From Bacteroidota bacterium (GTDB lineage: Bacteria; Bacteroidota; Ignavibacteria; Kryptoniales; JAKASW01), in the NCBI GenBank assembly GCA_021789975.1, contig JAJYIT010000007.1, forward strand, positions 1 to 64,000: a stretch of DNA of 64,000 bases, given 5' to 3'. A program made the translations under genes and the position numbers. Of the stretch, positions 26,068 to 35,708 are shown in pieces (positions within the stretch are counted from its first letter, which is position 1; each line of letters opens with the position of its first letter). The notes under the pieces were generated by a model. That model had not been told where the DNA came from. It saw only the letters and a program-made list of their open reading frames with translations, and did not search any database.

Positions 26068-27174
26068 TCAATTGCCGGACAGAGATGATTCTCTTACTTT
26101 GTATCTTTCGACGACATTCCAATCGACCTTGTAAGATTCGTAATCTGACAAGGAGAAAATCCCATTGCGAACTGTCAACCTGGGAACGACTATATCGTCG
26201 GCGAACCACCTTGCACTCGATTCGACATCGGTTGGATAGTTGCAGCCCGGCAGCGATGAGAACATCAGCGCGTGTATCCCCCCTATTCCCAGTTCCGGCA
26301 TGGTGCCGACCCATATCCCGAGGCCTGCGCTTTTGCAAAGCTCGTATATCAACTTTGCATTTGTGAAACCGCCCACCCGTTGAAGTTTTATGTTCACTAT
26401 TCTGCAGCTTCCCAGATTTATTGCTTCTCTCACGCTTGAAGGACTTTCAGCAGATTCATCCAGGCAAACCGGAGTTTCAATCGACTCCTGGAGTCTCGCA
26501 TGACCGACAAGGTCATCCCCGCCCAATGGCTGCTCTATCATCATCAAACCGAACTCGTCCAATCGCTTCAGGTAATCGATATCCTGCCGACCGTACGCAC
26601 AGTTCGCGTCCACCATCAGCGAAACGTCGTCGCCGAAGGATTCCCTGATGGCACTCAACGGTTCAACGTCCCACCCTTTCTGAATCTTTATTTTTACACG
26701 CTTGTACCCTTCCGCAAGGTACTCTCGGATTTTCTCCAGCAGGATCTTTGTCGACGCATATATTCCAACTGCCAGGCCGGATTCAATTTCATCTCTGCTT
26801 CCGCCCAGCTCAGTAGTTATCGACCGACCGGACAAATTCGCTTTCAAATCCCAGACGGCGGTTTCTACTCCCGCTCGGGCAAACCCGCTGCAGGTCGTGA
26901 CGCCAGGCAAATCGTTGACTTCTGCAGGACTTGTGATGTCCCGTTTCAGCATCGCCGGCCCGATCTTTTCGACAAGCTGCGTCCACACCGAGTCGGGAGT
27001 ATCGTTCGAATAGAAAGTACCGGACATAGGCGACGACTCTCCATAGGCCACCGCGCCTTGAGAGTGAAGTTCGACGATTATCGCATCCTTTTCGGAAACC
27101 GACCCGCTGCTGATCCTGAACGGTTCACAGAGAGGAATTCTGACATGAGTAAATACAATCCTTTCGATCTTCAT
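26068..27174 (-). CDS. Enolase-superfamily protein (muconate-lactonising subgroup, OSBS/NSAR-like)
   Basis: 368 residues. The muconate-lactonizing-enzyme (MLE) subgroup is indicated by the acid-base lysine pair in RVKIKIQKG (Lys161 and Lys163), metal ligands Asp189 in LMVDAN, Glu214 in MIEQP and Asp239 in CLDES, and the second catalytic Lys263 in NIKLQRVGG. The late segment VGTMPELGIGGIHALMFSSLP resembles the o-succinylbenzoate synthase / N-acylamino-acid racemase / dipeptide epimerase branch, so it probably racemises or epimerises a substrate rather than dehydrating a sugar acid. Its start overlaps the upstream FAH-family gene as ATGA (27171-27174), so the two are translationally coupled and probably in one pathway. 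The exact substrate is unknown. Confidence 0.9.
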   Translation of the reverse strand: MKIERIVFTHVRIPLCEPFRISSGSVSEKDAIIVELHSQGAVAYGESSPMSGTFYSNDTPDSVWTQLVEKIGPAMLKRDITSPAEVNDLPGVTTCSGFARAGVETAVWDLKANLSGRSITTELGGSRDEIESGLAVGIYASTKILLEKIREYLAEGYKRVKIKIQKGWDVEPLSAIRESFGDDVSLMVDANCAYGRQDIDYLKRLDEFGLMMIEQPLGGDDLVGHARLQESIETPVCLDESAESPSSVREAINLGSCRIVNIKLQRVGGFTNAKLIYELCKSAGLGIWVGTMPELGIGGIHALMFSSLPGCNYPTDVESSARWFADDIVVPRLTVRNGIFSLSDYESYKVDWNVVERYKVRESSLSGN

Positions 27175-28073
27175 CGAGATTCGAAACGAACCCTGTTCCT
27201 CATTTCGCCGATCTTCTCGATCCGGGTCACAATCTCGTCGCCGTCCGTAATCTCTCCAATGCCTTCAGGAGTCCCGGTGGAAATCACGTCACCCGGCTCA
27301 AGCGTGATATGTCTAGTTATAAATTCTATAGTTGTTGGAATATCGAAGATCATGTCTTTGGTATTCGCTTTCTGACGAACACGGCCGTTCACCCTGCACT
27401 CAATGCCTAGGTGCACAGGTAGTTTTATTTCATCAGCCAAAACAAGATATGGTCCCATCGGTGTGAAGCTGTCAAAACTCTTTGATCGAAACCACGGATT
27501 GTTTGCGGCAAGATCCGCATTCTGCAAGTCTCTGGCTGTGATGTCCTGAAGGACAGTATATCCTGCCACAAATTTGAATGCATCCTTCTTGCTCACGCGC
27601 CTGGCGGTTTTCCCGATAACCACCGCCAGCTCGGCCTCATGGTCGATGCGTCCATACTCGCGGGTGATTTCAATAGTGTCGTAAGGTCCCGTCACAGAAG
27701 AACTCGCCTTCTCGAAAATTATTGGTTCCTTCGGAATGGGAAGCTTCGCCTCTTTTGCATGAAGGACGTAGTTTCGGCCGAGTGCAATTATTTTCGGCGG
27801 ATGCAGGATCGGAGCCTCGTATCTAGCTTCTTTACCAATTCTCAGCATCGAGGAAAGATCGTGACGTTTAATGAACATCCCGACTCTCTTCAGCCATGCA
27901 ATTTCAAATCCATCTTCCGCGAACAGATCCTTGATTTTTCCGATGAGCGGTCGATCGCGGCCCTCAGCGAGCTCGCTGTACATTTTTATACCGAGACTCA
28001 GGTTCAGCCATTTGTCCTTTTGCCGGAGCCCGACAATGTAACCTGTCGAATCTTTAAACTGTGCTATTCTCAT
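27171..28073 (-). CDS. Fumarylacetoacetate-hydrolase-family protein
   Basis: 300 residues. The C-terminal FAH domain runs from about 75: ALGRNYVLHAKE, PIIFEKASSSVTGP, the metal ligands in YGRIDHEAELAVVIG (Glu residues), GYTVLQDITARDLQ and ISTGTPEGIGEI. These are the conserved blocks of the FAH superfamily, which cleaves C-C bonds in 2,4-diketo acids or decarboxylates and isomerises catechol-pathway intermediates. Members also complete the 2-keto-3-deoxy sugar-acid pathways. Linkage with the enolase-superfamily gene, the symporter and several dehydrogenases favours a sugar-acid role. The start codon ATG 28073 follows CAGGAAAA; the gene overlaps the enolase gene by four bases. Confidence 0.9.
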   Translation of the reverse strand: MRIAQFKDSTGYIVGLRQKDKWLNLSLGIKMYSELAEGRDRPLIGKIKDLFAEDGFEIAWLKRVGMFIKRHDLSSMLRIGKEARYEAPILHPPKIIALGRNYVLHAKEAKLPIPKEPIIFEKASSSVTGPYDTIEITREYGRIDHEAELAVVIGKTARRVSKKDAFKFVAGYTVLQDITARDLQNADLAANNPWFRSKSFDSFTPMGPYLVLADEIKLPVHLGIECRVNGRVRQKANTKDMIFDIPTTIEFITRHITLEPGDVISTGTPEGIGEITDGDEIVTRIEKIGEMRNRVRFESR

Positions 28074-28122
28074 TTTTCCTGCACCGATCCCGACAATGGT
28101 CCTAGATCTTCACCGGCAGCTG

Positions 28123-30033
28123 TTATTTCCCATCTCTCTCGACCGGTTCCGCACTGCTTCTGATTTCCGACCTTTTTCCGAAATACCATAGAAGTGCTCC
28201 GAACAGAATCATTATAGCAACCATGACTCCGAGGATCAGTTGTTCGTTTGCCGGGACTCCCGAGAAGAAAATCAAGCTCATCAGAATACCCATTACGATC
28301 GTCGTTCCGCCAACGAGTGGGAATGTCGAAATTTGCTTTTTCCCCGCGCCGAAGACCTCGCTGGCAACATCCACGGGGGTATCCAGTTTCTTGAAAAAGT
28401 CGGAAAGAACCTTGGCCTGCGCCTCTGTCTCGGATGAAAATAGTTTTGAGAAGATGATAAGGCTGATCCCAATCGCCAGCACAGCGATCACAATCACGAA
28501 TAGCATGAGTGTTGAAAGTGGATGAACCGGCGTGGCCAATGCCACCAGGAAAAATACCACACTGACAGCAACTGCGATTCCATATATTGCGCCTTTGCTC
28601 TTCAAGTATAAATTCCCCAGCGAATGCGAAGAGATGAATATTAGGAAAGTTGTGACAGCCTGGGCGTAAATCTGGTAGCCCATGTTCCAACCGAGAGCAT
28701 ACCTGGTTGTCAGACCAATTATGAGTCCCCAGACGATGACCGCAACCGCCGCCCACCGAGACGCTTTCCTTATAAGCAGACCGCAGGCGATTGGAAGTAC
28801 GACAGGAATGTTCAGCATCGTAAAGAAGATCTGCATCATGTTAAAAATTCCCAGCTTGCTATGCTCGAACAATACGGCGAGGCCAATCACGACAATGCCG
28901 ATCGTTACAGACGACCATCTTCCAACTTTGAGGAGTTGCTGGTCCGTAGCCGATGTATTGACTAAACCCTGGTAGACATCCCGCGCCAGAATTGAAGAGA
29001 CAAGATTATACACTGTACTGAGCGTGCTCATCGTCGCAGCAAGCATGGCGGCAAGGAAGACGCCGATGAGTCCGTTCGGCAAAAGTTTCAGGCATAATCC
29101 AACAAAGACCAGGTCCTGCGGGTTATGACCGATGTAGGGTTTGAAGAAAGGTATCGAAGCGAGATTCGGCCAGATGACCCGTGCCACGAGTGGAGGAACA
29201 CCGAAGACAAATGGCACGGTGAGAAAGAGGAATCCCGCTAGCTTGCCGACCCGTTTCGCGTCTTTTTCATTCTTCACGCTGTAAAACCGCTGTGCCTGTC
29301 CGGCGGCTGTGCCGAGCGCCATGATGATAAATATCCCCACCAGCCAGTTCCCGTCGTAATTTAGTCCGTTGTAGAAATGGTGCAAACTGAAAGGAGGCAA
29401 GGATTTCAGCAACGGTGTTACGCCGCCGACAAGATTGAGACTCAACGGCATCACGATGAAAGTAATGCTCAGGAGAATTACGCCTTGAACCACGTCGGTA
29501 ATCGAAACAGCCCATAGGCCTCCCATGAAAGTGTAAAGCAAAATGACGACTCCGGTGACGATGATAACCATCGTAATGTCAAGTCTCATGACAGGTGCGA
29601 GCAATTCACAAGTCGCCGCAAGCTGTACACCCGCAGCAAGGACATAGTTGGCGGACATTACCCACCCAAGGAATTGCTGAGTAGTAACGTTGAATCTTGT
29701 GTACGTGTACTCGACAGGTGATATGGACCGTGTCCTTCTCCATTTTGCCGCGGTAAGTTGAGATCCGATAAAATACGAGATCGACCAAGTGCCGAAGTAC
29801 ATGATCGCAAACAGACCGGTGCTGTAAGCGAACCCTGCAGCGCCGGTGAATGTCCACGCGCTGAAATTCGCCATATACAGCGTCATCCCGGAAACCCACC
29901 ATGGTATCATGCTTCCGCCTGCAAAATATTCTTTCGCACCCTTATTCACGCGCCTGAAATAAAAACCGATGCCAATCATAAAGAGGAAGTATGCAACCAC
30001 CACGGCATAATCAAGTATATCAATTGACTTCAT
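28123..30033 (-). CDS. Sodium:solute symporter (SSS family)
   Basis: 636 residues with about 13 hydrophobic segments. The N-terminus (DYAVVVAYFLFMIGIGFYFRR followed by KEYFAGG) and the conserved FSAWTFTGAAGFAY signature are typical of the SSS family, and the centre includes AAMLAATMSTLSTVYNLVSSILARD, the SSS core segment that lines the sodium site. It imports a sugar, sugar acid or other organic solute with Na+. A C-terminal extension of about 100 residues follows the last core helices and includes further hydrophobic segments. The genes on either side, an FAH-family enzyme and a UroD-type methyltransferase, suggest that it brings in the compound they process. ATG 30033 follows AAAGGTTATGA. 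Confidence 0.92.
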   Translation of the reverse strand: MKSIDILDYAVVVAYFLFMIGIGFYFRRVNKGAKEYFAGGSMIPWWVSGMTLYMANFSAWTFTGAAGFAYSTGLFAIMYFGTWSISYFIGSQLTAAKWRRTRSISPVEYTYTRFNVTTQQFLGWVMSANYVLAAGVQLAATCELLAPVMRLDITMVIIVTGVVILLYTFMGGLWAVSITDVVQGVILLSITFIVMPLSLNLVGGVTPLLKSLPPFSLHHFYNGLNYDGNWLVGIFIIMALGTAAGQAQRFYSVKNEKDAKRVGKLAGFLFLTVPFVFGVPPLVARVIWPNLASIPFFKPYIGHNPQDLVFVGLCLKLLPNGLIGVFLAAMLAATMSTLSTVYNLVSSILARDVYQGLVNTSATDQQLLKVGRWSSVTIGIVVIGLAVLFEHSKLGIFNMMQIFFTMLNIPVVLPIACGLLIRKASRWAAVAVIVWGLIIGLTTRYALGWNMGYQIYAQAVTTFLIFISSHSLGNLYLKSKGAIYGIAVAVSVVFFLVALATPVHPLSTLMLFVIVIAVLAIGISLIIFSKLFSSETEAQAKVLSDFFKKLDTPVDVASEVFGAGKKQISTFPLVGGTTIVMGILMSLIFFSGVPANEQLILGVMVAIMILFGALLWYFGKRSEIRSSAEPVERDGK

Positions 30034-30091
30034 TCATAACCTTTCTGATTGTCATGCAGCATTTCCACATTGCGAGAATTTCCTGCCCCCG

Positions 30092-31117
30092 TTACGGTTC
30101 ATTCTCGCGTGAATATCGAATGAGTGCCTTCAGATTTTCCGGGGGAGTCAGTGGCGACACTTCACACCCTGAATTCACGATGTGCTTTCTTCCACAGACG
30201 CGGTGGCAGTTCCTCGCGGATTCGTAGACTCTCTCTGGCGGTCCTTCAAGCAAATCGTACACTGTCGAGACATTACCGCTGATCAACTTGTCAGGACCGA
30301 GTTTCCCTCGCGCGTTCGTCAAATCCGCGGGGAAATCCAGTTCAAAAATATCGACAGGGAGTTCGCTCATCTTCGGTATCAATGCGTCCGTATTGCCGCA
30401 CATGTGGAGACGTGTAATGACGTCAGGGTGTTTCTGCTTTATAGTTTCCAGAACGCGCTTCTGGCGTGGTTGAAGGAAACGGTCGTACAATCGCGGACCG
30501 ATTACGCTCGCTGCGGCATCGCTCATCCCGATAGTGTCGGCACCTGCTAAGATCTGCGGAGTCGCGTATACCATCGCAACCTCCGCACAAAAGTCCAGGA
30601 GATCATCGACGAACGGAGGATCGTCGATCAGATCGTACATGATATTGTTAATCCCGCGCAGCTCCGCCGCGAGCGCTAATGGTCCCTCGATCCAGCCGAC
30701 TATTGAAAGCTCTCCGCGCACGTGCTCATACATAACCTCGATTCCCTTGATGCGGTCGTGCATTCGCCCGCCGCCGAGCGGATCAGGTATTCTAAAGGTT
30801 TTAAGTCGCGATTTATCGGACAGGGCCGCGCGTGATTCATTGATCGCCGGGCCCTGATCGTTGAACCAATCTATCGAACCATCTCCTGCGATATCTATAA
30901 CCTCACGCGCAGGATCAGAACAGGTCAGCAAACAATCTATATCATAATCTTCGGCAGTCCGCAGCTGCGCCTCGGCCATTAGCCGTCCATCTTTCGTATA
31001 ATCGATGAATTCCACTCCCACATGTTTCGCAGCAAACATCATGACCATAGGTTGCGCTGGAAGATGGTCAACCGGCTTCCCCGTGATCACATTCCGGACT
31101 CGCTCTAGAGACCGCAT
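30092..31117 (-). CDS. UroD/MtaA-family methyltransferase (zinc-type)
   Basis: 341 residues. The protein belongs to the uroporphyrinogen decarboxylase superfamily that includes the MtaA/MtbA/CmuA corrinoid methyltransferases. It retains the zinc-ligand pattern of the methyltransferase branch: RLHMCGNT (His and Cys) and VNSGCEVSPLTPPENL (Cys), spaced about 75 residues apart. The N-terminus MRSLERVRNVITGKPVDHLP and the EGPLALAAELRG segment also fit that branch. Proteins of this kind move methyl groups between methylated substrates, corrinoid proteins and thiols. A true haem-pathway UroD is unlikely because the catalytic regions differ and the gene is in a catabolic operon. It may act with the MtaBC-like pair encoded at 40764-42824, or on a separate methylated substrate carried in by the neighbouring symporter. 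Confidence 0.85.
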   Translation of the reverse strand: MRSLERVRNVITGKPVDHLPAQPMVMMFAAKHVGVEFIDYTKDGRLMAEAQLRTAEDYDIDCLLTCSDPAREVIDIAGDGSIDWFNDQGPAINESRAALSDKSRLKTFRIPDPLGGGRMHDRIKGIEVMYEHVRGELSIVGWIEGPLALAAELRGINNIMYDLIDDPPFVDDLLDFCAEVAMVYATPQILAGADTIGMSDAAASVIGPRLYDRFLQPRQKRVLETIKQKHPDVITRLHMCGNTDALIPKMSELPVDIFELDFPADLTNARGKLGPDKLISGNVSTVYDLLEGPPERVYESARNCHRVCGRKHIVNSGCEVSPLTPPENLKALIRYSRENEP

Positions 31118-31151
31118 AATGAATGGGGTTCGTTGGAGGTGAGCGACTCGT

Positions 31152-33422
31152 TCATGTGCGCTTGACGTTCACTTCCACGGCAAGCTCGCCCGCACTTCGA
31201 TAAGGGAGGACCAACTGACCATCGACAAATTCTGTGGCCACTCCATTCAAAGTAGCGTGGGATTCGCTTTCAGAGAGAGAGACTTTAAGATCTATTTTCA
31301 TCTTACGCACTTTGACATGTGACTCCACTTTTTCAATTCCGCCTCCCAGTCTGGGTCTGATAATCAATTTGTCGAGCATAGGGCGGATTCCGAGAAGGTG
31401 GTCGGTTACGAAGCGTACGGTCTCAACCCAGTTCCAACCAACTATCCCTACAGAAGGGTGACCTTCCGGATAATATTCGAACCAGCCTCCCGAAAGACCG
31501 CCATTGATTTCTGAAAGCCAGTCGATTACGCGCATTCCTTTTTCATAATTGCCCGCTTCCCAGTAAGCTTCGGCAACAAACATGGACGCGAACGGCCACG
31601 GCCCAGGAGGCTCCGGTTCGCTCGAGCTGTTGTAGCGTTCATAACCTCCAATAGACCATCTCTCATTCCACAAAGTCTCAACCCATGCAAGAGTCTTCAA
31701 CGCCAGTTCGCTCTCTGGGTCTATCATCTCAAACATAATCGGAAGGACTTCACTCGTGTCCGGTTCGGTCAGCGGAGTTTTTTCGACTGCGATCGGTGTG
31801 CCAGCCGGCATATTGCCCCTGTTCGGCGGAATCATCGTCTTCTGCCACTCGCCGGCCAGAGTTCTTCTCTTAATGAAATGGCCGTCCTCGATCAATCTGA
31901 ACTTCGGATTCTTCAGGAACGCGTGTTTAATCTGCTCGGAAGCAATTCGCCATCTTGCAGCATGATGGCCGTGTCCGAGTTTTTCCGCGATCTCCGCAGC
32001 TTTTTCCAAACCAAGTATTACCCAGAATTGATAAGCGAGTTCATAACCGGGCTTTACGCCGAACGAATCGGACCTTTCCCAAAATTCCCGTGTGTTGCTC
32101 AACAATCCGGAGTCTGGCTGCCTGAAGAACGGCTTTAGCGGCAGTTCGGCAAGCGCCACGATTTTATCCCAGTACTTGCGCACGGTCGAGTAATCTCCTG
32201 TCCAGCTCAAGTATGCCCATGTTCCGTACAGCAGCTCACCGTTCTGATCAATCTCTGTGAATTCAAAGGCGAAAACCTGGCTGGATTCGACCGTCCTTCC
32301 GTCTTCAGTGACAAACTTGGTGAACATTCTGTCGAAAAGTGTTTTTGCCTCATCGAAGAAACCACTCTGGAGAAATGCCGTCATAACCATGACGTCGTCT
32401 CTCACCCATTCCATTCCGTATTCCCAGATTCCCGAATCACGCTTTCCATTCTTCGCGACATGTGCTTTGAGGCCGGTTCTTGAAAGACTCCAGACGCAAT
32501 TGAGATTTGCGTTGCCGGTCGACAGCGTGTTTTTTTCTCTCCAGTAATCGACAGCACCGGTCCAAAAGGATTTCAAGCTATTTTTCCTCAGCAGCGATTC
32601 GCCGCCGTTAAAATAATAGGCGAAGGTTGCTTCCGTCTCTGCACCCGGTTCCACGATACCTTGATCAGTCCTTATTGTGTAACGGCCAAGCGTTTCTATT
32701 TTCTTTTCATAACAGTACATCCTCAGCGTCGTGAATCCTTTTGCATTCGCAGTCCTATTCTTTGCGTTCGTATAGACCTCATCGAACAACGCGATATTTG
32801 GGTACAGCGTGAGTCCCGTTCCGATCTTGTGGCTGACAGTATCCCGGTTTCTTACATGCAGACGCCTGAAAAGGATCGGTCCTTCACGCGGGACAGAGAA
32901 CTGCTCCTCCATTTCACAATTCTTCTCGCTCCACACGATGCTGACGACCGGCACACCATCAATGTACTTCCAGGCTACGCTCTTAAAACTCTTTGGCGAA
33001 ATACCCAAGAAAGTTCCGTCTACACCGAGCCAGGCAGTTGTATTTCCAAACCCGCGGCCGGCGCTGTAAAGGAATGTGCTCCACTTCTGTGAAAAATGTT
33101 CGGCGTCCATGATCGTAAACCCGAAGAATGAACCTTCATCGGCTCCGGTCGAGTCTTTACAGTACTGGACGACTCCCTGGATTTCTCCGTTGCCGATAAG
33201 GAAGTATTCGACTCCGGGTAAATAGGAAATGAAATCGGCATTCATCCTCTGGTTCGAAGGTGCCTTGTTCGCCCAGGAAGAGACCGGTGACATCTTGCCG
33301 TTCTGCGGCGGGACATCGTGCATGGATTCTTTTGGGAGAATGCGCTGGAGGTTCAAATTCATCCTACTCAGTGCGATTGCGCTGAGCGTCGACTTATACA
33401 TGAAGTCACGTCTTTTCATCAT
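31152..33422 (-). CDS. Tat-exported six-hairpin glycosidase-like protein
   Basis: 756 residues. The N-terminus MMKRRDFMYKSTLSAIAL has a twin-arginine motif (KRRDF), so it should be exported folded. An N-terminal beta-sandwich of about 280 residues is followed by a helical domain from about 300 to 680 with the pattern of six-hairpin (alpha/alpha)6 glycosidases: RDSGIWEYGMEWVRDDVMVM is close to the conserved acidic segment in GH15/GH63-type toroids, EDGRTVESSQVFAFEFTEIDQNG, and SSEPEPPGPWPFA near the end. A family number cannot be assigned. Its closest relative is the broken neighbour at 33423-35677, directly upstream, so the pair arose by tandem duplication. Here the acidic EWVRDD motif is intact. 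Confidence 0.8.
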   Translation of the reverse strand: MMKRRDFMYKSTLSAIALSRMNLNLQRILPKESMHDVPPQNGKMSPVSSWANKAPSNQRMNADFISYLPGVEYFLIGNGEIQGVVQYCKDSTGADEGSFFGFTIMDAEHFSQKWSTFLYSAGRGFGNTTAWLGVDGTFLGISPKSFKSVAWKYIDGVPVVSIVWSEKNCEMEEQFSVPREGPILFRRLHVRNRDTVSHKIGTGLTLYPNIALFDEVYTNAKNRTANAKGFTTLRMYCYEKKIETLGRYTIRTDQGIVEPGAETEATFAYYFNGGESLLRKNSLKSFWTGAVDYWREKNTLSTGNANLNCVWSLSRTGLKAHVAKNGKRDSGIWEYGMEWVRDDVMVMTAFLQSGFFDEAKTLFDRMFTKFVTEDGRTVESSQVFAFEFTEIDQNGELLYGTWAYLSWTGDYSTVRKYWDKIVALAELPLKPFFRQPDSGLLSNTREFWERSDSFGVKPGYELAYQFWVILGLEKAAEIAEKLGHGHHAARWRIASEQIKHAFLKNPKFRLIEDGHFIKRRTLAGEWQKTMIPPNRGNMPAGTPIAVEKTPLTEPDTSEVLPIMFEMIDPESELALKTLAWVETLWNERWSIGGYERYNSSSEPEPPGPWPFASMFVAEAYWEAGNYEKGMRVIDWLSEINGGLSGGWFEYYPEGHPSVGIVGWNWVETVRFVTDHLLGIRPMLDKLIIRPRLGGGIEKVESHVKVRKMKIDLKVSLSESESHATLNGVATEFVDGQLVLPYRSAGELAVEVNVKRT

Positions 33423-35677
33423 CTACTCCGCAGAGGGAAAGTTGATCTCTATTGTCGATTTTGATTTGCGGGAATGCGGTATCGTAAGCGCTCCGTCGCG
33501 CATAGTAACCCTTCTAGATTCCACTTTCGCGCCGGTCTTACTGCCGCCGATTCTCACATTAATTGCGTACTGCGTATCTCTGACTCTGATTCTGGCCTTT
33601 ACGTTTTTCATTCCCGGTGCCGGCCTCGGTCTGATAACAAGTCTATCAGGGTGCGGCTGTACTCCCAGCATGTGATGGACAGTCAGGCGTATGCATTCCA
33701 TCCAAGTCCACGCTACGATGCCGACCCCCGGCTGGCCTTTCGGGTAGTACTCGAACCAGCCGCCGGATAATTTGCCGTTGATGTTGTTGAGCCAGTCGAC
33801 CACTCTCATACCCTTTTCATAGTTGCCTGCTTCCCAGTACGCCTCCGCGATATAAGTGAAGCTAGCGGCCACGGACCGGGCGGCTCCGGCTCACTGGAGC
33901 TGTTGTATCGCTCGTACCCGCTTATCGTCCAGCGCTAGTTCCAGAGTGTTTCGACCCATTCCAGGGTCTTGAGCGACAAATCGCTTTTCGGATCGATCAT
34001 TCCGAAGACTATCGGGAAGACTTCGGTTGCATCGGGCTCGGCGAGCGGCTCCTTCTCCGTCGCGATGGGAGTACCTTCCGGCATCACCGTCCTGTCGGGA
34101 GGGACGAATGTTTTCTGCCACTCGCCGTCGAGCGTTATCCTTTTTATGAAATGACCGTCTTCAATCAATCTGAACTTCTTGTCGTGCAGGAATGAATTCT
34201 CGATCGACCGGGATGCGCTGTGCCACCTTGCGGCTTCCTCCGCGTGACCGAGCTTTCGTGCGATCTGCGAGATCCTATCCAATCCGATGGCGACCCAGAA
34301 TTGGTATCCGAGCTCGAAGCCCGGCTTGACGCCGTAAATGGTCGACCGCTCCCAGAACTCGCGCGAGTTCGTCAGGAGCCCCGATCTCGTGTCCCGGAAA
34401 TAGGGCCTGAAGGGAAGGTCGGCAAGGGTTTTTATGCGGCTCCAGTGTTTTCTGATAATGGAATAGTCTTCAGTCCAGGCGACGTACGTCCAGATACCGT
34501 AAAGGGTCATGCCGTTCTGGTTTATCTCGGTATATTGAAAATCGAACACCTGGCTCGACTCGACTGTTCTCCCGTCACTGGAGATCAACTTGTCGAGAAT
34601 CCGGAGAATCAGGTTTTTCGCCTCGTCATAGAATCCCGCCATGAGGGCCGCTTTCAGTGCCATGATGTTGACCGCTGCCCATTCCATGCAGTCCTCCCTG
34701 TTACCGCCGTCGCGTTTCCCGCTTTGCGCCACCTGTGCCCTGGTCCCCGTCCTTCCGAGTTCCCATATGTGGTCGAAATTGGGAATTCCCGTTGACACGT
34801 TGTTCCTTGATTTCCAGAATTCTTCGGTTGCGGACCAGAGCGAAACGAAATCCTTTTTCGTCAGTTTCTTCCGGTCCTTGCCTATCCGGTAAGCATAAAG
34901 CGCGATAGCCTCCTTCCCTGGCCGAACCTCGCCCGCATCCACTCTGAGGTCATACCGCCCGAATGTCTTCGCCGCTCCTTCGAGGCTTTGCAGCTGGACG
35001 GTGGCGAAACCCTCGGCGTTCGCCGTTGCCTCACCGGGATCTGTGTAGATATTGTCGAAGAGCGTAATGTTCGGGTACAACCTGAGACTGGTCACCAGAT
35101 CGTGCGGCTGGTTGTCGAGATTCGTCACTCTCGCACGCATGAAAATTACAGGCTCGCTCTTCGGAACGAAAAGATCTTCTTCGACCTGGAAGCTCCCTTC
35201 ATTCCACTTCGTCCTGACGACGGGGACTGCACCATCATATACCCAGTCGATCGAGACGAAGTTGTCGCTGTCTACGGAATGGAGAGCCCCGTCTATCCAG
35301 ACCCACATCCTGGTGCTCCCGAACCCATCGGACGGTCTGTAAAGAAACGTCGTCCACTTCTGGGTGAATCTTTCAGGATCGATCAGTGTCAATCCGAAAA
35401 ACAAGCTGCCGCCTGCAAGTTTGTGGTCCTTGCAGTATTGGACGACCGCCTGGATGTCGCCGTTCCCGAGATAGAAATACTCGACGCCGGGAAGATAGGT
35501 GATGTAATCCAGGTTCAACTTCTGATTCGACGGCGCATCCTTCTCCCAATTGAGAGGGGGCGAGGCCTGCGGACCGGCTTCATCCCCGGCTCTCTCAATC
35601 AGCCTGATGGTGGAGAATGGGAACGAATGTCCGAGCCGCGACAATGCCGACTTCGTCATGAATTCTCGCCGCTTCAT
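33423..35677 (-). pseudogene. Broken Tat-exported six-hairpin glycosidase-like gene
   Basis: Homologous to 31152-33422 over its whole length, starting at the Tat signal MKRREFMTKSAL from ATG 35677. Two lesions disrupt it: an in-frame TAG at 33935-33937, where the paralogue has Glu (WVETLWN[stop]RWTI versus WVETLWNERWSI), and a one-base deletion near 33855-33875, after which the remaining ~145 codons continue in another frame as IAEAYWEAGNYEKGMRV. The total of 2255 bases is one short of 752 codons. The acidic catalytic-type motif EWVRDD of the paralogue reads EWAAVN here, so it had probably lost activity before the stop arose. Sequencing error could explain the stop or shift, but not the motif change. 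It is followed directly, with no gap, by the intact copy. Confidence 0.8.
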
Positions 35678-35708
35678 AGAATGCCACCCTCGATTCTGAA
35701 ATGAGAGA

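Noticed and set aside
26500-27375. 291-codon plus-strand reading frame
   Set aside because: It is antisense to the enolase-superfamily and FAH-family genes with complete catalytic motifs.
28070-28756. 228-codon minus-strand reading frame
   Set aside because: It is in another frame of the symporter gene; its composition (His, Cys, Arg-rich) is that of a shadow frame and the symporter frame has clear SSS motifs.
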